40,869 nucleotides of DNA from an uncultured Prochlorococcus sp. (lineage in GTDB: Bacteria; Cyanobacteriota; Cyanobacteriia; PCC-6307; Cyanobiaceae): assembly GCA_902615165.1 (NCBI GenBank), contig CACMNZ010000008.1, positions 1 to 40,869 on the forward strand, given 5' to 3'. The position numbers and the translations under genes are program-made. This document shows positions 1-11,000 of the stretch, in pieces; within the stretch, counting starts at the first letter, position 1, and each line of letters opens with the position of its first letter. Under the pieces are notes generated by a model, which did no database searches, had not been told where the DNA came from, and was given only the letters and a program-made list of their open reading frames with translations.

Positions 1-697
1 TATAGAAGAACCTAATGAAGATAATTATGCAAAAATGATAATTTTTAATTCTGATGGTTCTGAAGCACAAATGTGTGGAAATGGAATTAGGTGTTTAGTT
101 GAGTATCTCCACGTAAATGATTCAATGAATAATAAAAATATAGAATATAAAATTGAGACTAAAGCAGGTTTAAAAATTGCAAAATATATAAATGATGAAA
201 TTACAGTAAAAATGGGAGTTCCAATTTTTGAATGTCAAAATATTCCAACAACAATTGAAAAAAAAATAAATTCAATTCCTTCACACGAATTTATTGAGAA
301 TGATTTTAATAATATCGGTTATGCCGTAGGAATGGGAAATCCTCATTTAATTTTCTTTGTAAAAGACATACAGTCAATAGCTCTTTCCAGACTTGGTCCT
401 ATATTTGAAAAAAATGAATTATTTCCTGAAAAAACTAATGTGCATTTTTGTCAAATTTTAAATAGAGATAATATCAAAGTAAAAGTATGGGAAAGGGGTG
501 CAGGACCAACCTTAGCTTGTGGAACAGGTGCCTGTGCTATCCATGTAGCAGCTTATAAATTAGGCCATTGTAATTCACAAACCATAGTAACCCTACCAGG
601 AGGTAATCTTAAAATTGATTGGTCAAAAGACGATTGTGAAGTCATGATGACCGGTAATGCTAAAAAGGTTTTCTCAGGATCAATGTTAGTAAATTAA
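1..697 (+). CDS. dapF: Diaminopimelate epimerase, 5' truncated
   Basis: DapF interconverts LL- and meso-diaminopimelate in the lysine and peptidoglycan pathway in the cytoplasm. The frame is open from base 2, so the window cuts off the N-terminal part; the ATG at 35 is internal. Both catalytic cysteines are visible in the expected contexts: the first in a CGNGIRC motif (codon at 74-76) and the second in an ACGTGACA motif (codon at 518-520). The rest, including the conserved MGNPH segment, is co-linear with the family. The stop codon shares one base with the start of the next gene (TAATG), so translation of the two is probably coupled. About 230 codons are present of the usual 280 or so. Confidence 0.95.
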   Translation, partial: IEEPNEDNYAKMIIFNSDGSEAQMCGNGIRCLVEYLHVNDSMNNKNIEYKIETKAGLKIAKYINDEITVKMGVPIFECQNIPTTIEKKINSIPSHEFIENDFNNIGYAVGMGNPHLIFFVKDIQSIALSRLGPIFEKNELFPEKTNVHFCQILNRDNIKVKVWERGAGPTLACGTGACAIHVAAYKLGHCNSQTIVTLPGGNLKIDWSKDDCEVMMTGNAKKVFSGSMLVN

Positions 698-1869
698 TGG
701 AAAATAAATTTATCTATTTAGATAATGCATCCACAACTCCATTATCTGAGAATGTTTTAAATATAATTAATTCAACTTACAAGAATTATTGGCATAACCC
801 TTCATCTACATATGAGCTAGGGATAAAATGCTCTACATATCTTGAAAAAATTAGATCTAAAATTGCTTATATATTTGAAGCCGATTCAGAAGATATAATT
901 TTTACATCTGGTTCTTCGGAATCGACAAGTATTGTATTTAATAATATTTATGAGAACTTTAAAAATGGTAGGGTTGTTATTTCAAATGTTGAACATCAAG
1001 CAACAACTATTTGTGCTAACAAACTAAGAAAACAAAATTGGGATATTTACGAATGGAAGGTAAATAATGATGGAATTTTAAATATTTCTAATATCGAAAA
1101 TACTTTAAAAAATGATACTAAGCTTGTATCAATTATTTGGGGACAAAGTGAAATTGGGACAATACAACCTGTCCAATTTATTGGTTCCAAATGTGAAGAA
1201 TTAAATATAATGTTTCATTTAGATGGTACTCAAATATTAAGTAATGGAATATTCAGTTGGAAAGATCTTAAATGTGATTTTTTAAGTTTATCTGCTCATA
1301 AATTTGGAGGTCCAAAAGGTATCGGTATTCTTTTAACAAAAGAAAAGTCTAGACAAATTTTAAAAAATAATGACATATCACTTACTCAGGAATTTTCAAT
1401 TAGACAAGGTACACAAGCTTTGCCATTAATCGCTGGAATGTATGAATCATTAAAGAATATTAAAGGAAAAATAAAATTATATGATTGCATAACTGAATTT
1501 CCTTCTAATAATATAAATAAACTCAAAAATTATTTTTTTAAAAAAATTAAGGATAATAATCATATAAAGATTACGGGAAGTATTAACCATAGACTTCCAA
1601 ATCATATTTCGTTTCTTCTATTAAATAAACTATTTGAGCCTATAAGGGCCTATAAGATTGTTAATTTCATGTCAGAAAATAAAATAGCCATAAGTAGTGG
1701 AAGTGCTTGTTCAAGCTCATCTGGGAAACCTAGTTCAACACTTAAAAATATTGGTTTAAAAGATGATGAACTATATTCAAATATTCGTGTTACTTTAGGT
1801 TCAATAAACAATAAGTCAGAAATAGATAAATTTTTAGAACTTATTCAAAAATGTATTGACAAATTTTAA
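697..1869 (+). CDS. Cysteine desulfurase (NifS/IscS-like, class V aminotransferase)
   Basis: This is a PLP enzyme that takes sulfur from cysteine as an enzyme-bound persulfide, for Fe-S clusters or thio-modification. The 390 residues carry the family landmarks: His100 in VEHQA, the PLP lysine Lys202 in SAHKFGGPKG, and the persulfide cysteine Cys338 in SGSACSS, followed by an IRVTLG-type C-terminal segment. The length fits the IscS/NifS group rather than the longer SufS. The start overlaps the dapF stop by one base, and its own stop overlaps the next start the same way. That makes a tightly coupled trio, although the three functions have no obvious common pathway. The exact sulfur acceptor cannot be told from the sequence. 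Confidence 0.9.
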   Translation: MENKFIYLDNASTTPLSENVLNIINSTYKNYWHNPSSTYELGIKCSTYLEKIRSKIAYIFEADSEDIIFTSGSSESTSIVFNNIYENFKNGRVVISNVEHQATTICANKLRKQNWDIYEWKVNNDGILNISNIENTLKNDTKLVSIIWGQSEIGTIQPVQFIGSKCEELNIMFHLDGTQILSNGIFSWKDLKCDFLSLSAHKFGGPKGIGILLTKEKSRQILKNNDISLTQEFSIRQGTQALPLIAGMYESLKNIKGKIKLYDCITEFPSNNINKLKNYFFKKIKDNNHIKITGSINHRLPNHISFLLLNKLFEPIRAYKIVNFMSENKIAISSGSACSSSSGKPSSTLKNIGLKDDELYSNIRVTLGSINNKSEIDKFLELIQKCIDKF

Positions 1870-2495
1870 TGGAAACCAATTACAGATTACCTAAAGATTT
1901 AAATGAATCTCTTAAGAATATGGAGGATGCAATCATTCCAAGTTTATTAGATTCAAATAAAAGATTTACTATAGAATTTAATTTTGAAGGATTGAAGTTT
2001 AACAGAATTGGAATTACTATTTACAAGATATTGTCTAAAAATAATAATGTATTTATAACATTTGCTGATCAAGGCGCTGTGGCTTTGGCACAAAGAGACT
2101 ATCCAGATATTAAAGATAAAATTTTTACTTTTAAATCATTTAATGAATCAAAAAATATAAATAATAATGATAGTTTTATGATATCGATACTACCTCAGCC
2201 ATATGATTTCAATTCATTTGAACCAATGTCTGATAATTATCAAGGTACGCATTATTCATTGAATCCAAAATTTGAAGATGCCAATATTGGTATAGGAAGT
2301 GTTATTAGAGAGCGACGTAAAAACTTTGTCAAAACATGGAAAAATATTTATTTTTTGCAGCCTTTAAATAAAGCTGCTCTTATGCATATTTATCCAAATA
2401 ACTGGTTGCTTTTCAAAGAAGAAAATAAAAGATTTTTTTTTAAAAAAGAATTTGAAATTAAACCCGACAATGAATCTATTTTTGTAAATTTATAG
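1869..2495 (+). CDS. DUF1995 family protein
   Basis: The 208-residue soluble protein looks like the cyanobacterial and plastid DUF1995 family, which includes the plant LPA3-type photosystem II accumulation factors. Supporting features are the N-terminal LPKDLNESL..A segment, the FTFADQGAVALAQRD stretch, the SILPQPYDF motif and the C-terminal W..Y.LQPL segment with YPNNWLLF. No signal peptide or membrane helix is seen. It starts on the last base of the desulfurase stop codon. Biochemical function is not known; a role in photosystem assembly is an inference from plant members. Family assignment is from remembered motifs. Confidence 0.75.
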   Translation: METNYRLPKDLNESLKNMEDAIIPSLLDSNKRFTIEFNFEGLKFNRIGITIYKILSKNNNVFITFADQGAVALAQRDYPDIKDKIFTFKSFNESKNINNNDSFMISILPQPYDFNSFEPMSDNYQGTHYSLNPKFEDANIGIGSVIRERRKNFVKTWKNIYFLQPLNKAALMHIYPNNWLLFKEENKRFFFKKEFEIKPDNESIFVNL

Positions 2496-2496
2496 A

Positions 2497-3720
2497 TTGA
2501 ATGTGATAAAAAAAATTTATTCATTTTTCTTAATTGTTCTTGCATTAGTAACATCTCCTTTCTTAATAAGATATTTACTAGCAAATCAGAAAATAACTAT
2601 TTTAAATAGTATTTATTTTAATTTCCCGGTAATAATTACTAAAAACAAAATATGTCCTACTTATGATGCTTTATTGAATCAAACCCTTGATGATTCTTTT
2701 AGTGTATCAATTATTAATAATAAAGGGGAAATAATAAGTTCTTACAATGAGGATGTTCCAAGGTTGCCGGCATCTAATCAAAAATTATTCTCATCAGCTT
2801 ATGTGTTAAGTAAATATAAATTAAATAATAATTTAAAAACTTCCTTATTTAAAAATAAAAACGATTATTATTTAGTCGGTCAGGGCGATCCAGATCTTAA
2901 TTATGATAATATAATCGAACTAATTTCAAACGTTAAAGAAAATAAAATTATTAACTTTAATATTGTAGAAATTGATTCAAAATTATACTGGCCTAATGGT
3001 TGGACAAATACTGATAAACTTTACGAATATGGATCTCCAATTACATCTCTTGCAATACAAAGTAATCACAATAAATATGATGATATTTATTCATTAAAAT
3101 TTTTTATTAAAAATTATTTAAAAAATAAATTTCCAAATTCAAAAATATATATAGATTTTTTTGATTTAGAAAAAACCTTTTATTTAAAAAATCTTAAAGA
3201 GATAAATAAAATATATTCAACTCCAATTCTTTCATTATTAACTCTAACAAATTCTGAAAGCCATAATTTTACAGCTGAATCTCTCTTTAAAAATGCCTCG
3301 AATACATGGAACGATAATGACTATATAAAATTGAAAAGATGGCTTGATAATAAAGGCCTCCCAACAACTAATGCATACTTTGCAGATGCTAGTGGATTGT
3401 CTCGAAAAAATAAAATTACAACAAGGTTAGTTGTATTGTTTTTAGATAAAATGAGATATTTTAATGATTTTAAAGCTTATCAATCAACATTTTCAATTAC
3501 TGGAGTAAGAGGGACATTAGCTAAAAGATTTGTAAATAGTGAATTGTCTGGAAAGTTTTTTGGCAAAACTGGGACTCTTTCAAATGTCTTTGCATTATCT
3601 GGCTTTTTATATAAAAATGAAAGGCCAATAATTATAAGCATTATCCAAAATTCTAATAAAATTGATAAAGAAAAAGCTTTTAAATTATTAAGTGATCTTT
3701 ATTACTTGAAATCTTGTTAA
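2497..3720 (+). CDS. dacB: D-alanyl-D-alanine carboxypeptidase/endopeptidase, PBP4 (S13) family
   Basis: This is a penicillin-binding protein that trims the terminal D-Ala of peptidoglycan stems or cleaves cross-links in the periplasm. The 407 residues begin with a hydrophobic membrane anchor or signal segment (about 5-29). The three active-site boxes are in order: SNQK at 93-96 (nucleophile Ser93), SHN at 255-257, and KTG at 357-359. The start is a TTG one base after the preceding stop; a GTG at 2503 is an alternative. It is somewhat shorter than the Escherichia coli homologue, which fits a reduced middle domain. Confidence 0.88.
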   Translation: MNVIKKIYSFFLIVLALVTSPFLIRYLLANQKITILNSIYFNFPVIITKNKICPTYDALLNQTLDDSFSVSIINNKGEIISSYNEDVPRLPASNQKLFSSAYVLSKYKLNNNLKTSLFKNKNDYYLVGQGDPDLNYDNIIELISNVKENKIINFNIVEIDSKLYWPNGWTNTDKLYEYGSPITSLAIQSNHNKYDDIYSLKFFIKNYLKNKFPNSKIYIDFFDLEKTFYLKNLKEINKIYSTPILSLLTLTNSESHNFTAESLFKNASNTWNDNDYIKLKRWLDNKGLPTTNAYFADASGLSRKNKITTRLVVLFLDKMRYFNDFKAYQSTFSITGVRGTLAKRFVNSELSGKFFGKTGTLSNVFALSGFLYKNERPIIISIIQNSNKIDKEKAFKLLSDLYYLKSC

Positions 3721-3728
3721 TAAAAATA

Positions 3729-4202
3729 TTATTTAAAATATTCTTTTAAATCCCTCTCAACAGAGGGGGGTACCATATGATTAATTTCACCTCCAAATTT
3801 TGCAACTTCTTTTACTAAAGAACTACTGAGAAAACTATAATTTGTATTTGTCGATAAAAATATAGTTTCAATATCATTATTAAGAGATTTATTTGTATGA
3901 GCAATTTGAAGTTCATACTCAAAATCACTCATTGCTCTTAAGCCTCTAAGAATAAGATTAGCATTTAGATCATTTGCACAATCAACAGTTAGACCAGAAT
4001 AAGAAATAACTTCAATATTAGGTAAATGAGAAAGAGAATTTTTTAATTGTATTATTCTTCTTTCAAGATTAAATGTTGGTGTTTTAGAAGTATTTTCTAA
4101 CACAGCAACTACTAGATTGCCAAATATTTTTTCAGCTCTTTCTATTAAATCAATATGCCCGTTTGTTAAAGGATCGAATGTACCAGGATAAAGAATTTTC
4201 AT
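3729..4202 (-). CDS. coaD: Phosphopantetheine adenylyltransferase
   Basis: CoaD transfers AMP from ATP to 4'-phosphopantetheine, the penultimate step of coenzyme A synthesis, as a soluble hexamer. The 157 residues match the usual length. The start [18 protein letters not shown] contains the nucleotidyltransferase TxGH motif at 13-16. The second ATP-binding segment appears near the C-terminus as [14 protein letters not shown], and the [12 protein letters not shown] substrate-binding segment is intact. It converges with dacB (9 bp apart) and is divergent from the flavin reductase-like gene, with about 60 bp between them for both promoters. Confidence 0.96.
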   Translation of the reverse strand: MKILYPGTFDPLTNGHIDLIERAEKIFGNLVVAVLENTSKTPTFNLERRIIQLKNSLSHLPNIEVISYSGLTVDCANDLNANLILRGLRAMSDFEYELQIAHTNKSLNNDIETIFLSTNTNYSFLSSSLVKEVAKFGGEINHMVPPSVERDLKEYFK

Positions 4203-4261
4203 GAATTTATTATGATCGGATAAGAAATTTAGTTAAAATAAGTTTATTAGATATATTAATT

Positions 4262-4750
4262 ATGACATTAAATCTAGAAGCAAAAAAAATCTTATTAAGA
4301 AAAATACCTCACGGATTATTCATTTGTGGAGTTAGAGACGAAGATAAAAATGAAGTGAATGGATTTACTGCTAGTTGGGTGACTCAAGGTTCCTTCACTC
4401 CTCCATTAGTCGTAATGTCTGTTAGAGCAGAAGGTTCTAGTCATGAAATAATAAAGTCTACCAATAAGTTCTCATTAAATGTCCTCAAAAGTGATCAAAA
4501 AGATCTAGCAGCTGTTTTTTTTAAACCTCAAAAAGCATTAGGAGGCAGATTTGAATCTGTTGAATTTAATTTAGGTGAACTTGGATTGCCTATTTTAGTT
4601 GATAGTGTTGGTGGAGTTGAATGTAATGTTGTTGGAAGTGTTATTCATGGAGACCATACAGTTTTTGTTGGTGAAGTTAAATCTGCTTATTTGAATAATG
4701 ATGTTGACTCTCTAAATTTATCTTCAACAGGCTGGAATTATGGAGGTTAA
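4262..4750 (+). CDS. Flavin reductase-like (FMN-binding split barrel) protein
   Basis: The 162-residue protein resembles the flavin reductase-like domain family. It has the N-terminal segment H.LFICGVRDE....NGFTASWVTQGSF.PPLVVMSV, in which the TASW.TQ.SF stretch normally contacts FMN, followed by HE.I..T..FSLNVL. It probably binds FMN and may reduce flavin or act as a small flavoprotein; the substrate is unknown. No membrane segment or partner oxygenase gene is nearby. uvrC follows 9 bp downstream on the same strand, so they may be co-transcribed. Confidence 0.78.
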   Translation: MTLNLEAKKILLRKIPHGLFICGVRDEDKNEVNGFTASWVTQGSFTPPLVVMSVRAEGSSHEIIKSTNKFSLNVLKSDQKDLAAVFFKPQKALGGRFESVEFNLGELGLPILVDSVGGVECNVVGSVIHGDHTVFVGEVKSAYLNNDVDSLNLSSTGWNYGG

Positions 4751-4759
4751 TCTTTATAA

Positions 4760-6718
4760 ATGAGTAATTCTTCTATACAAACAATAAATAACAAATATAA
4801 TTTTAAAATTGAATATAAATTAATTAATAATAAAGAGTTACTAAAATCAAGATTATCCGAAATTCCAAAGTCATCTGGTTGCTATCTTTTTAAAGATATA
4901 GATAATAATTTACTTTATATTGGTAAATCTAAAAAACTACGCAGTAGAGTAAGTAGCTATTTTAATAATTTTTCAGATTTAACTCCAAGATTAAGTTTGA
5001 TGGTTCGTCAAATAACTGAAATAGAAATTATAGTCACAGATAGCGAATATGAAGCACTAAATTTAGAGTCAAATTTAATAAAAACAAACAAACCATACTT
5101 TAATATTCTTCTAAAGGATGATAAGAAATATCCATATCTTTGTATAACTTGGAGTGAAAAATATCCTCGAATATTTATTACAAGAAGAAGAAGAAATAGA
5201 AATAATTTAGATAGATATTATGGACCTTATGTAGATGTCGGATTATTAAGGAGAACATTATTTACGATTAAAAAAATATTTCCACTTAGACAAAGGCCAA
5301 GGCCAGTCTATAAAGATAGAACTTGTTTGAATTATTCAATAGGAAGATGTCCAGGTGTTTGCCAAGAAGTAATATCATCTGACGATTATAAAAAAATAAT
5401 GAAACAAGTATCTATGATATTTCAGGGAAGAAATGATGACTTAGAAATATTTTTACAAAAAAAAATGCTGCAATTTTCAAATGATTTAGATTATGAGAAT
5501 GCAGCAAAAATAAGGGATCAAATTTTAGGTTTAAAATTATTAACTGAATCACAAAAAATATCAATACCAGATTCTTCAATTAATAGAGATATCTTTGGAA
5601 TAGTTTCAGAAAAAAATGTAGCTAGTATACAAATTTTCCAAATGAGATCTGGTAAGCTCATTGGGAGAATTGGCTATAGTCAAAAATTAAATAATGAAGA
5701 TGAAAATCTTATTTTACAAAAGATATTAGAAGAGCATTATATGAATGTTGAAGCCGTAGAAATACCATCAGAAATTCTTATTCAATATAACCTTCCAAAA
5801 CAAGAAACCATAGAGGATTGGTTAACGGAGCTAAGAAAAAAGAAAGTAAAAATCTTAATCCCAAAAAGAAATAAAAAACATGAAACTGTAGAAATGGTTT
5901 TAAAAAATGCGAAATTGGAATTAGATAGAATATTAAATGGGATACAAGATAATGAATCATCAATTGAGGATCTTACTCAAATACTTGAATTAAGCGAACA
6001 ACCTAAAAGAATTGAAGGTTATGATATTAGTCATATACAAGGTAGTGACCCTGTAGCATCACAAGTCGTTTTTATTGATGGGATTCCTTCTAAACATCAT
6101 TATAGGAAATATAAAATTAAAGATCCAAACGTTTTTGTAGGACATAGTGATGATTTTGCTTCGATATATGAAGTAATACATAGAAGGTTTAAAAAATGGT
6201 CAATATTTAAAAAAAGCGGAGGTGATTTTTCAATATTAAATGATAAAACGAATAGTAAATTAGACAATGAACTTCTATCAGATTGGCCTGACTTAATAAT
6301 GATTGATGGAGGAAAAGGACAGTTAAATGCAGCTATTAAAGCATTAAAAGAATTAAATCTTGAGGAAGAAGTAACTATATGTTCATTAGCAAAAAAAAAT
6401 GAAGAAATATTTATTCCAGGTTTTACTAAGTCTCTTGATACTGATGAAAATCAAAAAGGAGTTCTTCTATTAAGAAGGGTAAGAGATGAAGCACATAGAT
6501 TTGCATTATCTTTTCATAGAGACAAAAGATCTAAGAGAATGAATAGATCTCAATTGTCCCAAATCAGTGGATTAGGACCATCAAGAATAAGAGAATTGCT
6601 AGAGCATTTTAAATCAATAGACGCGATAAGAATAGCTAGTAAAGAGGATTTATCAAAAGTTAAAGGACTTGGAAAAAATTCAGTAAATGATATATATGAA
6701 TATTTTAACGAGTTATAA
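4760..6718 (+). CDS. uvrC: UvrABC excision nuclease subunit C
   Basis: UvrC makes both incisions around a UvrB-bound DNA lesion in nucleotide excision repair. The 652 residues have the expected order: an N-terminal GIY-YIG nuclease domain (SSGCYLFKDIDNNLLYIGKS near 38-57), a central UVR domain that binds UvrB (about 225-255, with DYENAAKIRDQI), the RNase H-like second nuclease domain (EGYDISHIQGSDPVAS, MIDGGKGQL) and a C-terminal tandem helix-hairpin-helix region (LSQISGLGPSRIRELLEHF and VKGLGKNSVNDI). Full length and apparently intact. Confidence 0.97.
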   Translation: MSNSSIQTINNKYNFKIEYKLINNKELLKSRLSEIPKSSGCYLFKDIDNNLLYIGKSKKLRSRVSSYFNNFSDLTPRLSLMVRQITEIEIIVTDSEYEALNLESNLIKTNKPYFNILLKDDKKYPYLCITWSEKYPRIFITRRRRNRNNLDRYYGPYVDVGLLRRTLFTIKKIFPLRQRPRPVYKDRTCLNYSIGRCPGVCQEVISSDDYKKIMKQVSMIFQGRNDDLEIFLQKKMLQFSNDLDYENAAKIRDQILGLKLLTESQKISIPDSSINRDIFGIVSEKNVASIQIFQMRSGKLIGRIGYSQKLNNEDENLILQKILEEHYMNVEAVEIPSEILIQYNLPKQETIEDWLTELRKKKVKILIPKRNKKHETVEMVLKNAKLELDRILNGIQDNESSIEDLTQILELSEQPKRIEGYDISHIQGSDPVASQVVFIDGIPSKHHYRKYKIKDPNVFVGHSDDFASIYEVIHRRFKKWSIFKKSGGDFSILNDKTNSKLDNELLSDWPDLIMIDGGKGQLNAAIKALKELNLEEEVTICSLAKKNEEIFIPGFTKSLDTDENQKGVLLLRRVRDEAHRFALSFHRDKRSKRMNRSQLSQISGLGPSRIRELLEHFKSIDAIRIASKEDLSKVKGLGKNSVNDIYEYFNEL

Positions 6719-6806
6719 ATATTAATTAATTTTTGAAAAATAGATTTCTTGATATTGATAAATATAACTATATTAAAAATATATATTTTAAAATTAATCT
6801 ATTAAT

Positions 6807-7373
6807 TTGACAGCTGAAGCATATCTCTGGTTTAAATCACTTCACATTATGGGTGTAATCGTTTGGTTTGCGGGACTTTTTTATTTAGTAAGACTTTTTA
6901 TATATCATGAAGAATCTAAAAATATGGATAAAGAATTAAAAATTGCCTTTAATAAACAATACACCTTGATGGAAAAAAGGCTGGCGAATATAATCACAAC
7001 ACCTGGGATGATATTAGCTTTAAGTATGGCTATATGCATGGTTATTATGCAACCAAGTTGGTTAAGTGAGAAATGGTTGCAAATTAAAATTTCTTTTGTT
7101 TTAGCATTAGTAATTTATCATTCTTATTGTTATAAAATAATGTATTCATTACAAGATGGTACTTCAACTATTTCAGCAAAAAACCTTAGATTATTAAATG
7201 AATTGCCTACTTTATTATTATTTATAATTGTACTTTTAGTTATTTTTAAAAATAATTTTCCAACTAGTGTTGCTACATGGAGCGTAGTTGGACTAATTAT
7301 TTTCATGTTTGCATCAATACAATTATATGCAAAAATTAGAAAGAAAAATGAGAATTCATTAAGTAATGAATAG
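6807..7373 (+). CDS. hemJ: Protoporphyrinogen oxidase HemJ
   Basis: HemJ oxidises protoporphyrinogen IX to protoporphyrin IX, the common precursor of heme and chlorophyll, in the membrane. The 188-residue product starts from TTG and has the conserved N-terminus YLWFKSLHIMGVIVWFAGL with His13, then Arg29 and His34 in LVRLFIYHEE. About four membrane helices follow (roughly 11-32, 64-84, 91-110, 130-155) with a fifth near the C-terminus. The match to cyanobacterial HemJ in the first 35 residues is strong. Its last 8 bases overlap the start of the PHP gene. Confidence 0.85.
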   Translation: MTAEAYLWFKSLHIMGVIVWFAGLFYLVRLFIYHEESKNMDKELKIAFNKQYTLMEKRLANIITTPGMILALSMAICMVIMQPSWLSEKWLQIKISFVLALVIYHSYCYKIMYSLQDGTSTISAKNLRLLNELPTLLLFIIVLLVIFKNNFPTSVATWSVVGLIIFMFASIQLYAKIRKKNENSLSNE

Positions 7374-8013
7374 GGAAGAATTAGTAAAATTAACTTCCAA
7401 TATTAATAAAAATAGTTGTCCTAAAAATATTAATTTTCACTGTCATACAAAATTTAGTGATGGAAGTCTAGAACCATATGAACTTTTAGAACAAGCTTAT
7501 AAAAATAACTTGAAATTTTTATCAATAACCGATCATCATACAATTAAAGCTCATGAATATATAAAAAAAAATAATATACTCAAAAATTATCCTAAAGACT
7601 CTATTACATTAATTTCGGGAATAGAAATTAATTGTTTGATTCTAGGATGTTTAGTACATGTAATTGGATTGGGAATAAACATTAAAAGTAAATACCTAAA
7701 TCCCTACATCCTTGGAGAGTCTCCAATAGGTAATGATTTAAATATTAAATCAGTAATTAAAGCAATAAAATTAGCTGGTGGTTTATCATTTCTTGCACAT
7801 CCAGCGAGATACAGGATTCCCTTTTATAAATTAATTCCAGAGGCCAAAATACAAGGTATTGATGGAATAGAGGTTTGGTACGATTATGAACTTAATGAAG
7901 TATGGAACCCTAGTTTATTTGTATGTTCAGAAATAGATAAATTAGCAGATAAATATTCAATGCTAAAAACATGCGGAACAGATAGTCACGGACTTTCGCT
8001 ATTAGGTAGATAA
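7366..8013 (+). CDS. PHP-domain metal-dependent phosphoesterase
   Basis: The 215-residue protein has the motifs of the polymerase and histidinol phosphatase (PHP) superfamily: HCHTKFSDGS (about 28-37), TDHHT with the acidic residue of GIEIN, LAHPARY, and a C-terminal CGTDSHG. These would bind two or three metal ions and hydrolyse a phosphoester, as in YciV/TrpH-type 5' nucleotidases. The substrate cannot be told. It overlaps hemJ by 8 bases on the same strand and converges with cobN with a single base between stop codons. Confidence 0.85.
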   Translation: MNREELVKLTSNINKNSCPKNINFHCHTKFSDGSLEPYELLEQAYKNNLKFLSITDHHTIKAHEYIKKNNILKNYPKDSITLISGIEINCLILGCLVHVIGLGINIKSKYLNPYILGESPIGNDLNIKSVIKAIKLAGGLSFLAHPARYRIPFYKLIPEAKIQGIDGIEVWYDYELNEVWNPSLFVCSEIDKLADKYSMLKTCGTDSHGLSLLGR

Positions 8014-8014
8014 T

Positions 8015-11000
8015 TCAGAATTCGTTTTTTTCAATTATTGAATCAGTATTAATAATTATGTTCTTTAAATTTTCAATGACATCTGATGAACAATTATTCC
8101 ACATTTTTCTATTGACAATTTCAAGAAATCTTTGTGCAATATCTCTTAAAGCCCATGGATTATTCTCTAGAAAGAAATTCTTAAGATCCAGATCACATAA
8201 CCATGATTTATAAACCTCCTCATAACACCAATCTGAGACAACTTCAGTAGAAGCATCAAAAGCATATAAGTAATCTAGTGTAGCTGAAAATTCAAACGCT
8301 CCTTTATAACCATTATCCATCATTCCATTTATCCATTTAGGGTTGAGTATTCTTGATATAACAACTTTATTAATTTCATCTTGTAATTTTGAAATTTTAG
8401 ATAATCCAAACTTTGATAAATCACCATGATACATTTCAGGTAATTTACCGCTCAATTTTTTTACTGCTGAAGATAATCCTCCCTGAAACTGATAATAATC
8501 GTCAGAATCTAAAATATCATGTTCCTTATTATCTTGGTTATGTACAACTAACTGCACTTTTTTAAGAGCATTTTCTAATGATTTTTTATCCTCTATAGGT
8601 TCAAGATTATCATTGTAAATCCACTTACTCCAATTGAGAAAAGATTCTCCAAAATCATCAATATTTTCCCAATTAGAATTTGAAATTAGTTCTTGCAGAC
8701 CAGCTCCATATGAACCTGGCGCAGACCCAAATATACGATTAATTGAATGGCCATCCCTTGACGCCCCAGCAAGAGGGTTAAATTTATCATCCTCATTAAG
8801 ATTAGAAATAAGATTTATTGCTTTAGAAGTTAATTTAACTAACTGTGGAAATGAATCTCTAAACATTCCCGAAATCCTTAAAGTAACATCAACCCTTGGT
8901 CTTTCTAGAACAGATAAAGGAATGATTTCTAGATCAACTACTCTTCTTGAAGGCCCATCCCAAATAGGCTGTACTCCTAATAAATAAAGTATTTGACAAA
9001 TGTCTTCACCTCCATTTCTCATTGTGGATGTTGCCCATACAGATATTGCTATAGTTTTTAAATCTTCTCCATTATCTTGTTTGTATAAATCAAGTATTTG
9101 TGAAGCGGACTGACAACCAACACTCCATGCAGATTCAGTTGGCAGTCCTCTCGAATCAACTGAAAAGAAATTTTTACCAGTGGGTAAAGCTTCAGTTTTA
9201 CCTCTCGTAGGGGCTCCAGATGGACCACTTTTTACATATTGTCCATTTAATGAATTAATAAATGATATTTTCTCATTATATGAAGAATTAATGATTGGAT
9301 ATAGAATCTCTTCTTTTAATAATAAAAAATACTTATTGTGTTTTTTTTCATTAAAGAAATAGTCTATTATTTTCTGATTTTTATATTTTTCTAGATTTTT
9401 TATATTGGAATTCTTTTTGTAAAAAAACAAATATATTAAATACTTTGCTTGTTGTTCTAAAAAATCAATAGCCATTCTAAAGTTTAAAATGTTTTTGTTG
9501 GAAAAAGTCAATAATATTTTTTTATCCTTTTCACTTAACATTTGATCATATTGATTTGTCCAAGGATTCAAATCTAGTTTTAAATGTTTTGCTATATATT
9601 GAATAACACCAATTCGGTTGGCATTTGGTACTCTAGCAATACACAAGAATAAATTTATTTCATTAATGTCATTCTGCCTATTGCCAAAAATATGCAAACC
9701 TGTCCTAATTTGAGATTCTTTAATTTTGCAAAGAAAGGAATCAATTTCTTCTATTTGATTATTTTTATTCTTTAAAGTAAATTCGCTAAAATCTTTTTTA
9801 ATTAATTCAAAAATTGATTTTTCTATTATTTCAATCCGATTAGAATTTAATAATTTTGCTTCAAAATATTCGTCTAAATAATTTTCTAAGATTGAATATT
9901 TTCCATATAATTCTGACCTATCCAAAGGAGGGGTTAAATGATCAATAATTGTTGCAGCAGTTCTTCTTTTAGCTTGGGATCCTTCTCCAGGATCATTTAC
10001 GATAAAGGGATATATATTTGGTATTGCTGGACAAATAATATTTGGAAAACATTTATTACTGAGACCTATAGATTTACCAGGTAGCCATTCAACGGTCCCA
10101 TGTTTACCAATATGGCACATAGCATTTGCATTAAAAACTTTTTCAATCCAAAAATATTGTGCTAAATATCTATGGGGAGGTGGAAGATCGGGAGAATGAA
10201 TATCTCTATCAGTGAAAGCGTCATAACCTCGTTGAGGTTGAATCAATAATGTTATTTTTCCAAATCTAATACCATTTATTGAGAAACCTTTATTATCTAG
10301 ATCGATCGCATCAGAAGGTTTACCCCAACGACTAACAATAATATTTTTTGGATCAAGTTCTAAATAATTCCAATATTTTAAATATTCACTAAGTGGTAAG
10401 TAATCTAATGGTTTATTATTTTGAGATTCAATATCATTAGTTCTAGTTTTTATAAGCATTGACATTAATTCCGATGAATCTTGAGGATAATTACAAGATC
10501 CAAGGTCATAACCTTCTTCTTTTAACCAATTAAGAATATTTATTATTGAAGATGGTGTATTTAGACCAACGCCATTACCGATTCTTGCATTCTTTACTGG
10601 ATAATTACTTATTACTAAACAAATTCTTTTATCAAAATTATTAAGTTTCTGAAGTTTCACATAATTTGTAGCAAATTTTGAAATCCATTGAATACCTACT
10701 TGATCAGGTTTGTAACTAGTTATTTCGCTATATAGTGTATTTTTCTTAGAAATTATTTCTTTAAATGCGGAAGGACAGGTAGTAATTCTTCCATCAAATT
10801 CGGGAATAATTATTTGCATTAATAAATCAGATGAATTCATTCCAATAGATGAATTTAACCACTTTTTTCTTGATCTATTAGAAGAAAGAAGTTGTAAAAT
10901 TGGAATATTAAGAGAAGTAAAAATATTTGTTGAATTTTCAATTAAATCGTTATTTTTGATTTGAGATGAAGAAAATGAAGTTGTTGTAATTATTAGCTTA

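Noticed and set aside
8634..8987. Plus-strand frame of 117 codons opposite cobN
   Set aside because: It is a shadow of the highly conserved cobN C-terminal region.
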